DNA of 58,028 nucleotides from Nocardioidaceae bacterium (GCA_025980475.1 JAICXL010000006.1:1-58028); one strand, 5' to 3'. Positions 1 through 9,041 are shown, counted from the stretch's first letter. Numbers and translations are program-made. Notes: generated by a model from the letters alone, not told the origin.

Positions 1-37
1 CGCACTCCGCGACTGGCAACGGCTGGAGGCACGCACC

Positions 38-1435
38 ATGTCCGACATTCACAACTCGAACCAGGGCTCGCGCCCACCGCGTCGCTGCGCACGTGCGACG
101 GCGCCCGGCTCACGACGGGGCTCACGAAGGCTGCGCGCCTCCGTCGGGATCGCCCTGACCGCCCTCGTCGGACTGACCGCCGCTGCCTGTGGTGGGACGT
201 CGTCCGGCCAGGGCTCGGGCTCCAGCTCAGGAGGCAGCCTGGTGGTGGCCGACGTCGCTCCGTTCACGGGGCCGGACGCCGCCCTGGGGCCGACGTACCT
301 CGCCTCCTGCTACGGAGCGACCCACGAGATCAACGCCCACGGCGGCGTCGACGGACACCAGCTGACCTGCAAGTCGGTGGACACCCGAGGTGACCCCGCC
401 GACGCCGTGCCTGCCGTTCGGCAGATGTTCGCATCCACCTCGAACCTCGCCATGGTCATCGGGGTGACCTCCGACGAAGCGTCAGCAGTGGTGCCGATCA
501 TCAACGCCAACAAGATGGTGGTCTTCGGCATGACCGGCCAGTCGGAGTTCGACAGCACCCACTTCGACTACTTCTACCGGCTGGTCGCACCCGACCTCGA
601 CGAGTCCTCGGCGATGGTCGTGATCGCCCAGCGCCAGCACGACCACCGGATCGCGCTCGCCTTCGGCAACGACATCGGGTCGCAGACCTTCGTCAAGCCC
701 GCGATCGCGTCGATCAAGAAGGCGGGAATGACCCTGGTGGCCAACGAGACGCTCGACCTGACAGCCACGACCTTCCGCACCGAGGCCGAGAAGATCGTCT
801 CAGCGCACCCGGACGTCATCTTCACCGAGGCCCTCGGTTCTGCAGAGGCGTCCTTCCTCTCCGAGGTGAAGTCGCTCAACGGCGGCAAGATGATCCCCGT
901 GATCGGCACGTCGGCCACGATCTCCCCGGACTGGTACAAGTCGGTGGCCGGCGCGATCGGCGCACCGGCCCTGTCGAACGACTTCCTGGCCGACAACCTG
1001 GTGGTGGAGACCTCCGGCCCGGCCTACCAGGCGTTCAAGTCCGCCTTGACGGCGATCAAGAGCAAGGTGGGCAATACCGGCAACTTCGACACCTACCTCA
1101 CGGCTCCCGGTTCGGTGCACCTGTACGACGGGATCAACCTCGCCGCACTTGCGATGATCGAGTCCAAGAGCACGAGCCCGACGACCTACAAGTCCGACAT
1201 GGAGAAGATCGCCGACGGAGTGCCAGGTGCCACCGTCGTGCACTCCTTCGCTGATGGCGTCGCGGCGCTCAAGGCGGGCAAGAAGATCCGGTACGTCGGG
1301 CCCGGCGGACCCACGAACTTCGACTCCTACCACGACTCCACGGGACTGTTCCAGGTCAACACCTACGACTCGAGCGGCAACGTGAAGGTGGTCGGCTCGA
1401 TCTCGCCGCAGCAGCTGCGTGCGGTCACGGGCTAG
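38..1435 (+). CDS. livK: Branched-chain amino-acid type ABC transporter, substrate-binding lipoprotein
   Basis: Extracytoplasmic binding protein of a LivK-like (type I periplasmic-binding fold) importer; it captures the ligand outside the membrane and hands it to the permeases encoded next. The 465-residue protein has an Arg-rich n-region, a hydrophobic stretch (about residues 36-50) and a lipobox ending at Cys51 (TAAAC), then a Gly/Ser linker. Length fits the family. The ATG at 38 has a GGAGG about 8 nt upstream. Three bases separate its stop from the LivH start, so it heads a four-gene operon. The real ligand is unknown: LivK folds also bind amides, urea, short-chain carboxylates and aromatic acids. 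Confidence 0.9.
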   Translation: MSDIHNSNQGSRPPRRCARATAPGSRRGSRRLRASVGIALTALVGLTAAACGGTSSGQGSGSSSGGSLVVADVAPFTGPDAALGPTYLASCYGATHEINAHGGVDGHQLTCKSVDTRGDPADAVPAVRQMFASTSNLAMVIGVTSDEASAVVPIINANKMVVFGMTGQSEFDSTHFDYFYRLVAPDLDESSAMVVIAQRQHDHRIALAFGNDIGSQTFVKPAIASIKKAGMTLVANETLDLTATTFRTEAEKIVSAHPDVIFTEALGSAEASFLSEVKSLNGGKMIPVIGTSATISPDWYKSVAGAIGAPALSNDFLADNLVVETSGPAYQAFKSALTAIKSKVGNTGNFDTYLTAPGSVHLYDGINLAALAMIESKSTSPTTYKSDMEKIADGVPGATVVHSFADGVAALKAGKKIRYVGPGGPTNFDSYHDSTGLFQVNTYDSSGNVKVVGSISPQQLRAVTG

Positions 1436-1438
1436 CCG

Positions 1439-2305
1439 ATGTCGCTGCTGCTGGCGTCGTTGGGCTTCGGACTGGTGACTGCTGCGGTCCTGGCCCTCGC
1501 CACGGTCGGCTTCACCCTGCAGTTCGCCGTCACCGACGTGCTGAACCTCGCCTTCGGCGCGGTGATGATCGTGGCCGCCTACGTGGCCTACTGGGTCAAC
1601 CAGGCCGGGATCTCGGTCTGGCTGGGCCTGGTGGCCGCAGCGATCGTCGGATCGCTGCTCTCGCTCGTGCTCAACAGGTTCATCTATGCCCCGTTCCAGC
1701 GGCGACGCACGTCCTCGATCGCACTGGTGATCGTCGCGCTGGGGCTGACCCTGATCCTCGAGTTCGGGCTGCAGGCCTTCGTCGGCGGGACCAGCGTGTC
1801 CTACCAGCTGGCACAGGGACCGACCGTGGGCTCCGGCGGGTTCCAGCTCACCGTGGTCCAGCTGGTGATCATCGCCCTCGCCCTGGCGGCCATGGTCGCC
1901 GTACATGCACTGCTCACCTTCACCCGGCTGGGCAAGGCGATGCGGGCAACCGCAGCCAACCGGTCCCTCGCCCGCACCTGCGGGATCAGGAGCGACCGTG
2001 TGGTCACCGTGACCTGGCTGCTGAGCGGCGCACTGTGTGGCGTCGCCGGGACCGTCTTCGCGGTGGACGCGGGCAGCTTCAATGCCACCAGCGCCGACCT
2101 GTTCCTCGTGCTCATCCTCGCGGCCGCGTTCCTCGGCGGGCCGGGAAAGGCGTACGGCGCGATGCTGGGCGCACTGGTGATCGGCCTGGCCACCGAGGTC
2201 TCCGCCGCCTACATCTCCCCTGCCTACAAGGACGTCGTGGCGTTCGTGCTGCTCTTCGCCATGCTCGCCTGGCGTCCCACCGGGCTCCTCGGCGACCGGG
2301 CCTGA
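1439..2305 (+). CDS. livH: Branched-chain amino-acid type ABC transporter permease (LivH family)
   Basis: Integral membrane permease, 288 residues with about eight hydrophobic segments. It carries the family-typical early stretch TDVLNLAFGAVMIVAAY (about residues 32-48) and the cytoplasmic loop FTRLGKAMRATAANR (about 160-175), which contacts the ATPase. It pairs with the LivM half of the downstream fusion to form the translocation pore. It begins 3 bp after the binding-protein stop and is followed by 12 bp before the TTG start of the fusion gene, so all are probably cotranscribed. Confidence 0.9.
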   Translation: MSLLLASLGFGLVTAAVLALATVGFTLQFAVTDVLNLAFGAVMIVAAYVAYWVNQAGISVWLGLVAAAIVGSLLSLVLNRFIYAPFQRRRTSSIALVIVALGLTLILEFGLQAFVGGTSVSYQLAQGPTVGSGGFQLTVVQLVIIALALAAMVAVHALLTFTRLGKAMRATAANRSLARTCGIRSDRVVTVTWLLSGALCGVAGTVFAVDAGSFNATSADLFLVLILAAAFLGGPGKAYGAMLGALVIGLATEVSAAYISPAYKDVVAFVLLFAMLAWRPTGLLGDRA

Positions 2306-2317
2306 GGGGGTCGACCG

Positions 2318-4138
2318 TTGAGCGGAAGCGGCTTGGAGTTCTACCTGACGACGCTGCTCGTCTACGGCGGGATCGACGTGATCGCCTGCCTGGGGCTGAA
2401 CCAGCAGTTCGGCGTGGCCGGGGTGACGAACTTCGGCTACATCATCTTCCAGGCAGCGGGTGCCTACACCGCGGCCGTGCTCTCCCTGCCCAAGGACTCC
2501 GCCAACGGCGGCTTCCAGTCCTACATCGCCGGCCTCAGTCTTCCCTTCCCGGTCCCGTGGATCGCCGGGGCGGTCGTCGGTGCGGTGTTGGCGGTGCCCT
2601 TCACGTTCCTGGTGGGCAAGCGCCTGCGAGGAGACTTCGCCGCGATCGGCCTGCTGGTCGCGGCGGTGATGGCGAACCTGCTCGTGACCAACTACCGGCC
2701 CTTCCTCAACGGCGACGCCGGGCTGGCCCTGATCCCGGCTCCGCTGAACAGCACCATGGACAGCCAGTCCCTCGGCTACCAGTGGGGCTACTCCGGCGTC
2801 GCGGTCATCCTGGCCGCGGCCACCTACTGGTTCTGCCGGAGGCTCACCGAGTCCCCCTATGGAAGGACGCTGCGCGCGATGCGCGACAACGACGTTGTCG
2901 CCGACTCGCTCGGCAAGAACCTGCGTCTGCTCCGCGCCGAGATGCTGGTGATCGGAGGGGCCATCGCCGGGCTCTCCGGGGCGGTCCTGGTCGGCTTCAT
3001 CACCTTGTGGGCTCCGTCAGCATGGGGTTACGCCGAGACGATCGTGCTCTTCGCGGCGGTGATCATCGGGGGTGCCGGGAATCACCTCGGGGCCATCCTC
3101 GGGGCGGTGCTGGTGCCGCTCGGCTTCGAGGAGGCCACCCGGTTCATCCCCTCCTTCGGACCGCCCGGGCTGATTCCTGCCCTGCAGTGGGTCGCCATCG
3201 GAATCCTGATCGTCGCGTTCCTGTGGTTCCGCCCCGAGGGGATCATCCCCGAACGCCGGCGGACCTCACGCGAAGTGGGCGACGCACAACCGCCCGAAAC
3301 ACCCCGGCCCCACCAGCCCTCGCCTCGAGCCGCGTCGCGAGCAGGGAACGAACCTGAGGAGGCCCGGTCGGCCGCCGCTGATCCGGTCGTCCTGGAGGCG
3401 CGGGTGATCTCCCGCAGCTTCGGCGGGGTGCACGCCGTTGCCGACGTCTCGATCGCCCTCCGCCGGGGACACCTGACGGGCCTGATCGGTCCCAACGGTG
3501 CCGGCAAGTCCACCACTCTGGCGATGCTCGCCGGGACGCTGCCCGTCTCCTCGGGCAGCATCTGGCTGGAGGGCCGGGACATCACCTCCCTGCCTGCCTA
3601 CCGCCGGGCACGGCTCGGGCTCATCCGCACCTTCCAGCTGGCCAGCGAGTTCAAGCGGCTCACGGTCCTGGAGAACCTGCTCTCTGCCGTGCCTGCGCAG
3701 GCCGGCGAACAGCTGGGAGGTGCGCTGCTCGGTCGGCGTCACTGGGCTGCCGACGAGGCGAAGAATGTTGCGGAGGCACGAGAGATGCTCGACCGGTTCG
3801 GCCTCTCGGCGCAGGCGAACGCGTATGCGGGTGATCTCTCGGGGGGCCAGCGCCGCCTGGTCGAGATCATGCGTGCCCTCATGGCGCGACCCAGCGTGCT
3901 CCTCCTCGACGAGCCGATGGCCGGCGTGCACCCCAAGCTCGCCAACGAGATCGGTGAACACCTGCTGCACCTGTGCGAGGAGGGCATGACGATCGCCGTG
4001 GTCGAGCACGAGCTCGCCTACATGGACCAGTTCTGTGACCCGGTCGTCGTGATGGCGGAGGGCCGCGTGCTGGCCGAGGGCACGATGAGCGAGCTGCGCC
4101 GCAGGACCGAAGTGGTGGAGGCCTACCTTGTCGGCTGA
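2318..4138 (+). CDS. Fused Liv-type ABC permease and ATP-binding protein (LivM-LivG)
   Basis: One 606-residue polypeptide joins a LivM permease (about residues 1-310, with the loop SPYGRTLRAMRDND near 187-200) to a LivG ATPase (about 355-606), through a charged, Pro/Arg-rich linker of about 45 residues with no helix-forming pattern. The ATPase is complete: Walker A GPNGAGKST, signature LSGGQRR, Walker B VLLLDEP, and a switch His in VVEHE. The TTG at 2318 is supported by GAGGGGG 7 nt upstream; no better start lies nearby. Its stop overlaps the next ATPase gene by 11 bp. Fusions of this type occur elsewhere in Liv systems but separate genes are the rule. Confidence 0.9.
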   Translation: MSGSGLEFYLTTLLVYGGIDVIACLGLNQQFGVAGVTNFGYIIFQAAGAYTAAVLSLPKDSANGGFQSYIAGLSLPFPVPWIAGAVVGAVLAVPFTFLVGKRLRGDFAAIGLLVAAVMANLLVTNYRPFLNGDAGLALIPAPLNSTMDSQSLGYQWGYSGVAVILAAATYWFCRRLTESPYGRTLRAMRDNDVVADSLGKNLRLLRAEMLVIGGAIAGLSGAVLVGFITLWAPSAWGYAETIVLFAAVIIGGAGNHLGAILGAVLVPLGFEEATRFIPSFGPPGLIPALQWVAIGILIVAFLWFRPEGIIPERRRTSREVGDAQPPETPRPHQPSPRAASRAGNEPEEARSAAADPVVLEARVISRSFGGVHAVADVSIALRRGHLTGLIGPNGAGKSTTLAMLAGTLPVSSGSIWLEGRDITSLPAYRRARLGLIRTFQLASEFKRLTVLENLLSAVPAQAGEQLGGALLGRRHWAADEAKNVAEAREMLDRFGLSAQANAYAGDLSGGQRRLVEIMRALMARPSVLLLDEPMAGVHPKLANEIGEHLLHLCEEGMTIAVVEHELAYMDQFCDPVVVMAEGRVLAEGTMSELRRRTEVVEAYLVG

Positions 4139-4946
4139 GGGAGCAGCTCCTCGGCATCCAGGCGCCGAGGGCCAGCTGACCGCCGGGGCAGCGCTGACCC
4201 TGGAGGGCCTCACCGCCGGCTACGACTCCCGGCCCGTGGTGAACGAGGTGAGCATCACGGTGGCACCGGGCGAGATCGTCTCCGTGGTCGGACCGAACGG
4301 CTCTGGGAAGAGCACCTTGCTCAAGGCCGTGATCGGGATCGTGCAGGTGCTCGGCGGCCGGGTCCGGCTCGACGACCAGGAGATCACCGGCTGGCTGCCG
4401 GAAGACGTCGCCCGCGCCGGTGTCGGCTACGTGCCGCAGGTCGACGACGTCTTCCCGCCGCTGACCGTGCGCGAGAACCTCGAGATGGGCGGCTACCTGC
4501 TGCCGACGCGCGAGGTGCAGTCGCGCCTGGACGAAGTGGTCACCGTCTTTCCCCGCCTGGCCACCATGCTCGGACGACGCGCCGGCAAGATCTCGGGTGG
4601 AGAGCGGAAGATGCTCGCCATGGCACGGGCGATGATGCTCCACCCGCGGCTGTTCGTCCTCGACGAGCCCACCGCGAACCTGGCCCCCGCGGTTGCCAGC
4701 GAGGTGCTCGAGGAGCACGTCAGGGGACTGGCCAGAAGAGGCGCGACCGCGCTGATCGTGGAGCAGCGCGCACGCGCGGTCCTGGCCATCTCCGACCGCA
4801 CCTACGTCCTTGCGGGGGGCAGGCTCCGCATGGAGGGCAGCCCCGAGGAGCTGCGGAGCAGCCCCCAGTTCGTCGCGTCGTTCCTCGGTGGGTCGGCAGG
4901 CGTGGCCGACATCGTGTCGGAGTCGGAACCGGGCAGCCCGCCCTGA
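4128..4946 (+). CDS. livF: Branched-chain amino-acid type ABC transporter ATP-binding protein (LivF)
   Basis: Second ATPase of the importer, 272 residues. It has Walker A GPNGSGKST, signature ISGGERK, Walker B LFVLDEP and the LivF-type H-loop replaced by IVEQRAR (Gln where many ABC ATPases have His), which is normal for LivF proteins. The TTG start at 4128 lies inside the end of the LivM-LivG gene (11-bp overlap), so translation is probably coupled. With the LivG half it makes the nucleotide-binding heterodimer. A later in-frame start would remove only disordered N-terminal residues, so the exact start is uncertain by about 15 codons. Confidence 0.88.
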   Translation: MSAEGAAPRHPGAEGQLTAGAALTLEGLTAGYDSRPVVNEVSITVAPGEIVSVVGPNGSGKSTLLKAVIGIVQVLGGRVRLDDQEITGWLPEDVARAGVGYVPQVDDVFPPLTVRENLEMGGYLLPTREVQSRLDEVVTVFPRLATMLGRRAGKISGGERKMLAMARAMMLHPRLFVLDEPTANLAPAVASEVLEEHVRGLARRGATALIVEQRARAVLAISDRTYVLAGGRLRMEGSPEELRSSPQFVASFLGGSAGVADIVSESEPGSPP

Positions 4947-4976
4947 CGCAGCGGACCTGCGGAGCCGGCCTGCCTC

Positions 4977-5429
4977 TCAGGCGGTGGGCACCCGCCGTGG
5001 CGGACGCTGTCCCACCTCGCGAACCCGGCGCTCTGCCCGGCCGCGCAGCCAGAGGCCGCCGAGGATGCCGAGCAGCACCAGGCCGCCCCACCAGGCGCCG
5101 GTGGCGATCGCGGCCACGGTGATGCCCGGGCAGGTGGCGCCGACGCCGAAGCCGACCCCGAAGACGGCGCCGCCGTAGACCGCCTGGCGACGGACCGGGT
5201 GCCGGGGGATCACCAGCGGCTCGCCGAAGAGGGTGTGGCCGCGGCGGCGGAGCAGCGCGATGCCGGTGGCGGCGGTCGCGATGGTCGCGGCCATCATCAG
5301 GTAGATGTAGGGGTCGCGGAGCAACAGGCCCTGGTGGATGGTGTGGTAGTTGCCCAGCCCGCTGCCGGTGAGGAAGAACCCGAAGGCGACGCCGACGACC
5401 AGGGCGCTCCAGCGCATCCGGCGGGTCAC
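4977..5429 (-). CDS. YeeE/YedE family sulfur transport protein, C-terminal half type
   Basis: Membrane protein of 150 residues with four to five hydrophobic segments and the hallmark GATCPG (Cys100) found in YeeE/YedE (TsuA-like) thiosulfate/sulfur importers, where conserved Cys residues relay the substrate. The GTG at 5429 forms a GTGA overlap with the stop of the upstream half-gene, so the two are translationally coupled. A long upstream open frame exists but its N-terminal part is only the reverse frame of the neighbour. Two half-size proteins together equal one full YeeE. Substrate (thiosulfate or another sulfur species) is inferred from family only. Confidence 0.82.
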   Translation of the reverse strand: MTRRMRWSALVVGVAFGFFLTGSGLGNYHTIHQGLLLRDPYIYLMMAATIATAATGIALLRRRGHTLFGEPLVIPRHPVRRQAVYGGAVFGVGFGVGATCPGITVAAIATGAWWGGLVLLGILGGLWLRGRAERRVREVGQRPPRRVPTA

Positions 5430-5896
5430 ACCGCACCGCCGCTGAGCAGGTGCACGAGCACGGTGACCACGATCGCGACGAGGAAGAACGTCGCGGTCGC
5501 GGCGAAGCTCTCCGGGGACCCGGCTGAGCAGCCGGAGATGCCGTGCCCGGAGGTGCAGCCGCCGGCCCAGCGGGCGCCGTAGCCGATGAGGACTCCGACG
5601 GCCAGGAGCACGAGCGCGAGCAGGGGGACAGGGAGATGACGGGAGAGGGCGCCGTACCCCGAAACGCGGCCGGCGCCCAGCCCGGCCGCCAGGAACGCGC
5701 CCGCGACCAGCCCGCCGGTGAACCACAGCCGCCACGGCTCGGTCACCGGGCGGCGCTCGGCGACGAAGAGCAGCTGCAGCCAGCCGCCGGAGACGCCCAG
5801 CTTCGCGTTGGCCAGGGCGTAGAGAGCCACCACGCACAGCCCGACGCCCGGCCCGGCCACCCACCACGGCAACTGGCCCGCGATGACCTGCAGCAT
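5426..5896 (-). CDS. YeeE/YedE family sulfur transport protein, N-terminal half type
   Basis: Membrane protein of 156 residues with about four hydrophobic segments and the signature GGCTSGHGISG (Cys114) of the first half of YeeE/YedE proteins. The ATG at 5896 is chosen because GAGGAGG lies 6 nt upstream and the residues before it are not protein-like. Its stop overlaps the GTG of the second half (GTGA). The pair probably assembles into one transporter. It diverges from the SDR/sigma-factor operon across a 203-bp region; no sulfur-assimilation enzyme lies beside it. Confidence 0.82.
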   Translation of the reverse strand: MLQVIAGQLPWWVAGPGVGLCVVALYALANAKLGVSGGWLQLLFVAERRPVTEPWRLWFTGGLVAGAFLAAGLGAGRVSGYGALSRHLPVPLLALVLLAVGVLIGYGARWAGGCTSGHGISGCSAGSPESFAATATFFLVAIVVTVLVHLLSGGAV

Positions 5897-5999
5897 GGAC
5901 ACCTCCTCATTGCCTCTGCAAGCAGCCTGCCACCGCGGAGCCGGCCGTGCGAACGGAACGGCCGTTGCCGATGTCGCTCGATGCCCCTGCCGCCGGGCC

Positions 6000-6031
6000 G
6001 GGCTGCTGGTCTGCGGGGCTGCTTGTCTGCG
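6000..6031. repeat. Tandem pair of 16-bp direct repeats
   Basis: Two adjacent copies of GGGCTGCTGGTCTGCG with one mismatch (G/T at the ninth base). They end 3 bp before the TGTCACA element of the candidate sigma-factor promoter, a position where an activator could bind. No protein is assigned. Confidence 0.6.
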
Positions 6032-6034
6032 GGG

Positions 6035-6061
6035 TGTCACAGGCCTCGCCGCCGTCCTGTC
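6035..6061 (+). promoter_or_regulatory. Candidate ECF41-type promoter of the SDR/sigma operon
   Basis: TGTCACA at 6035-6041 equals the -35 motif I recall for ECF41 sigma factors, whose -10 is CGTC about 16 bp away. Here the spacing-correct tetramer is TGTC at 6058-6061 (one mismatch); a perfect CGTC sits at 6053-6056 but only 11 bp away. The site is 38 bp before the SDR start, as expected for an autoregulated ECF41 operon. Confidence 0.5.
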
Positions 6062-6099
6062 TCTACTGGCGAAGGCAGAATCACCACGAAGGAGCGACG

Positions 6100-7032
6100 A
6101 TGAAGATCTTCCTAGCCGGCGCAACCGGAGCAATCGGTCAGCAGCTGGTCCCGCGGCTGGTCGCCGCGGGACACGAGGTGCACGCGATGACCCGCACCGA
6201 GTCGAAGCAGGCCTCGCTCGCCTGCCAGGGTGCGGTCCCCGTCGTCGCTGATGCGCTCGCCGCCGAGCAGGTGGCCGCGGCCGTCGCCAAGGCCGAGCCG
6301 GAGGTGATCATCCATGAGCTGACCGCCATCCCGGCAGCGCTGGACATGCGGCACTTCGACCGCGACTTCGTCAAGACCAACCAGTTGCGGACCCAGGGCA
6401 CCGACAACCTCCTCGCGGCCGGGCAGGCGGTCGGTGTCAAGAAGTTCATCGCACAGAGCTTCTTCACGGCGTACGCCCGCACCGGAGGTCCCGTCAAGGA
6501 CGAGGAGGACCCGCTCGATCCGGCGCCGCCGACGAAGATGCGCGCGGTCGTGGAGGCGATCCGCCACGTCGAGCAGGCGGTGCTCGACGCTTCGTGGACC
6601 GAGGGGATCGTGCTTCGTTACGGCGGCTTCTATGGTCCGGGTACCTCGATCGCCCCCGGCGCCGCGCAGGTCGAGATGGTCCGCAAGGGCAGGTTCCCGA
6701 TCGTCGGTGGCGGCGGCGGGGTGTGGTCGTTCATCCACATCAGCGACGCGGCCGAGGCGACCCTCGCCGCCCTGGAGCGCGCAGGACGCGGCGTCTACAA
6801 CATCACCGACGACGAACCGGCGCGGGTGGCGGAGTGGCTGCCTGTGCTCGCCGAAGAGGTCGGCGCGAAGAGGCCGATGCGGGTGCCGCGGTTCGTCGGT
6901 CGACTCTTCGCCGGCGAGGTCGGCCTGGTGATGATGACCGAGCTGCGGGGAGCCTCCAACGCGAAGGCGAAGCGCAAGCTCGGGTGGCAGCCAGCCCACC
7001 CGACCTGGCGGGAGGGATTCCTGGTGCCATGA
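6100..7032 (+). CDS. Atypical NAD(P)-dependent epimerase/dehydratase (SDR); ECF41 partner
   Basis: Extended-type short-chain dehydrogenase of 310 residues with the Rossmann motif GATGAIG (residues 7-13). The catalytic YxxxK pair is not evident, so this is an atypical SDR and its reaction is not predictable. The ATG at 6100 follows GGAGCGACG and gives the Rossmann motif its normal N-terminal place; an earlier ATG would add unrelated residues. Its stop overlaps the sigma-factor start (ATGA). ECF41 sigma factors are characteristically encoded beside a carboxymuconolactone decarboxylase, oxidoreductase or epimerase (COE) protein and control it; this gene fills that role, so it is probably the main regulon member. 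Confidence 0.82.
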   Translation: MKIFLAGATGAIGQQLVPRLVAAGHEVHAMTRTESKQASLACQGAVPVVADALAAEQVAAAVAKAEPEVIIHELTAIPAALDMRHFDRDFVKTNQLRTQGTDNLLAAGQAVGVKKFIAQSFFTAYARTGGPVKDEEDPLDPAPPTKMRAVVEAIRHVEQAVLDASWTEGIVLRYGGFYGPGTSIAPGAAQVEMVRKGRFPIVGGGGGVWSFIHISDAAEATLAALERAGRGVYNITDDEPARVAEWLPVLAEEVGAKRPMRVPRFVGRLFAGEVGLVMMTELRGASNAKAKRKLGWQPAHPTWREGFLVP

Positions 7033-7946
7033 CCGATTCACCGCACCTGCTCGACGAGCTGCGCCCGGTCGCGTTCGGGATCGCCTACCGGATGCTCGGC
7101 AGCGTCTCCGAGGCCGAAGACATCGTGCAGGAGGCCTTGTTGCGCGTGCACCAGGCGCTCGACGGGGGCGAGGAGATAGCGTCACCGCGCGCGTTCGTCG
7201 CGACCGTGACGACGCGGCTCGCCATCAACGAGCTGCGCTCAGCACGCGCTCGACGCGAGCAGTACGTCGGCGAATGGCTGCCCGAGCCGATCATCACCGA
7301 TGGCCACGACGACCCTGCCGTTCATGCCGAAACCGCTGACTCGCTGTCGCTCGCGCTGCTCGTGCTGCTCGCGGCCCTCTCGCCCGAGCAGCGGGCGGTG
7401 CTCCTCCTCCACGACGTCTTCGACTACCCGTACGACGAGATCGCCGCGATCGTCGGGAAGAAGGAGGACAACGTACGTCAGATCGCCGTCCGCGCCCGAC
7501 GTCACGTCGCTGCACGCCGGCCCAGGTTCCGGACCACCCACCAGCAGCGGGAGGCGTTGGCACGCCAGTTCATCGCCGCCGTCGAGCACGGTGACGTCGG
7601 AGGTCTCGAGGGCCTCCTGGCGCACGATGTCGAGCTGACCGGCGACGGCGGCGGCAAGGTCCCGGCGCTCACCCGACCGGTCCGCGGTCGCACCCGGGTG
7701 GCCCGGACGCTGATCGCCTGGACGCGCGCCGCGACACGCGTGCCGGGCATCGCCATGCGACCGGCAGAGGTCAACGGCGACCCGGGTGTGCTCGTGCTCG
7801 ACAGCGCGCAACGCCTGATCAGTGTCTGGGCGCTCGACAGCAGCGGCTCCGAGGTCGTCGGCGTCAGATCGATCGTCAACCCCGACAAGCTCGCGCACCT
7901 TGGCCCGGTGGCGGACTACGACTCCCTGCTGCGCTCCATGAGGTGA
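7029..7946 (+). CDS. sigJ: ECF41-family RNA polymerase sigma factor (SigJ type)
   Basis: ECF sigma factor of 305 residues: sigma-2 region at about residues 8-75, sigma-4 at about 105-160, then a fused SnoaL-like domain (about 172-290) instead of a separate anti-sigma factor. Three ECF41 marks are visible: WLPEP in the linker (83-87), DGGGK (206-210) and NPDKL (284-288). In this family the C-terminal domain tunes activity in both directions. The ATG at 7029 overlaps the stop of the SDR gene. A matching promoter element lies upstream of the SDR, suggesting autoregulation. The inducing signal is unknown. Confidence 0.93.
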   Translation: MTDSPHLLDELRPVAFGIAYRMLGSVSEAEDIVQEALLRVHQALDGGEEIASPRAFVATVTTRLAINELRSARARREQYVGEWLPEPIITDGHDDPAVHAETADSLSLALLVLLAALSPEQRAVLLLHDVFDYPYDEIAAIVGKKEDNVRQIAVRARRHVAARRPRFRTTHQQREALARQFIAAVEHGDVGGLEGLLAHDVELTGDGGGKVPALTRPVRGRTRVARTLIAWTRAATRVPGIAMRPAEVNGDPGVLVLDSAQRLISVWALDSSGSEVVGVRSIVNPDKLAHLGPVADYDSLLRSMR

Positions 7947-8057
7947 GCCCCCGCCGTACCGCCCGTGCGTATGGCCCGAAATGACTACCGACGCCGAGGG
8001 CTGTGCCGTGCCACTGTGGTTTGGTCAGTCCCCGGGCTCCACCGGGAGGGAGTCATC

Positions 8058-9041
8058 ATGACCGCAGTGACACAGACCGACCCGGACTTCGCGTTCGCGG
8101 GGGTCGCCACGCCTGAGGCGGAGGCGACCGAGCGGGTCAAGGCGCGCGCGAGGGGACGTCACCCACTGGGGCCCCTGGCCGGCCTCGTGGGGACGTGGAA
8201 GGGCCATGGCTTCAACGCCATCTGGAGACCGAACCATCCGGCCGACCAGCAGGACCGCTTCCTCGAGCTCAACCGGACCGACGAGACGTTGACGTTCACG
8301 CGCATCAACGGGCCGATCCCCAACCGCGGCCTGGCGATGCCCGACATGGACATGTTCGGCCTGACCTACATGCAGCAGATCAGCGAGTCGAGCACCGGGG
8401 CGGGGCTGCACATCGAGCCGGGCATCTGGGCGAGGGTGCCGCACACCAAGGATCCCAAGGAGCCCGAGTCGGTGGTGCGGATGGCGTCGATCCCGCACGG
8501 CACGGTCATCCTGGCCCAGGGGGTCGGTGAGGTGGAGGCGGGAGCAGTTCCGCAGATCCCGGACAACAACATCCTGCCGTTCTTCTTCGGCAGCCCGGCG
8601 CCCGCGAGCACGGCCTTCCACTCCGTGGTCCAGACCTTCCCCGAGCTGGACCTGTCCCAGCCGACCCAGTTCCGTTTCCTGGCTCCCGGCGTGACCCAGC
8701 AGATCGTCAAGAACCCCAACAGCGTGCTGCAGAAGGCACTCAAATCATCGCTCCAGGGCACCACCATGAAGAGCCTCACGACGCTGCACGTGTCGACCAG
8801 TCACAGCCTCATCAAGGCCGGCGGCGGCTCCGCCAACACGGCGTTCCTGACCACGAGCGGCAATCCTCCCGGAGGCAACGCCAGGGCCAGGCGCACCGAG
8901 GCGACCTTCTGGATCGAGACCATCACCGGCGCCGGGGGCCAGCCGGACGTGCACCAGCTGCAGTACACGCAGCTGGTGATGCTCGACTTCAACGGCATCC
9001 ACTGGCCGCACGTCACCGTGGGCACCCTGGTCAAGCAGTAG
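8058..9041 (+). CDS. Heme-binding beta-barrel-like (nitrobindin/FABP-like) protein, extended
   Basis: Protein of 327 residues with an N-terminal stretch PLAGLVGTWKGHGFN (about residues 36-50), resembling the GTWxGxG opening of nitrobindin/FABP-type ten-stranded barrels, followed by repeated beta-prone segments with ExGIW and FLAPG. I infer a lipocalin-like ligand- or heme-binding fold; proteins of this length are annotated as heme-binding proteins in actinobacteria, but no axial histidine can be assigned from sequence alone. The ATG at 8058 has GGGAGGG 8 nt upstream; the residues before it are not protein-like. It stands 111 bp after the sigma factor with no strong promoter seen, so cotranscription is possible. 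Confidence 0.55.
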   Translation: MTAVTQTDPDFAFAGVATPEAEATERVKARARGRHPLGPLAGLVGTWKGHGFNAIWRPNHPADQQDRFLELNRTDETLTFTRINGPIPNRGLAMPDMDMFGLTYMQQISESSTGAGLHIEPGIWARVPHTKDPKEPESVVRMASIPHGTVILAQGVGEVEAGAVPQIPDNNILPFFFGSPAPASTAFHSVVQTFPELDLSQPTQFRFLAPGVTQQIVKNPNSVLQKALKSSLQGTTMKSLTTLHVSTSHSLIKAGGGSANTAFLTTSGNPPGGNARARRTEATFWIETITGAGGQPDVHQLQYTQLVMLDFNGIHWPHVTVGTLVKQ

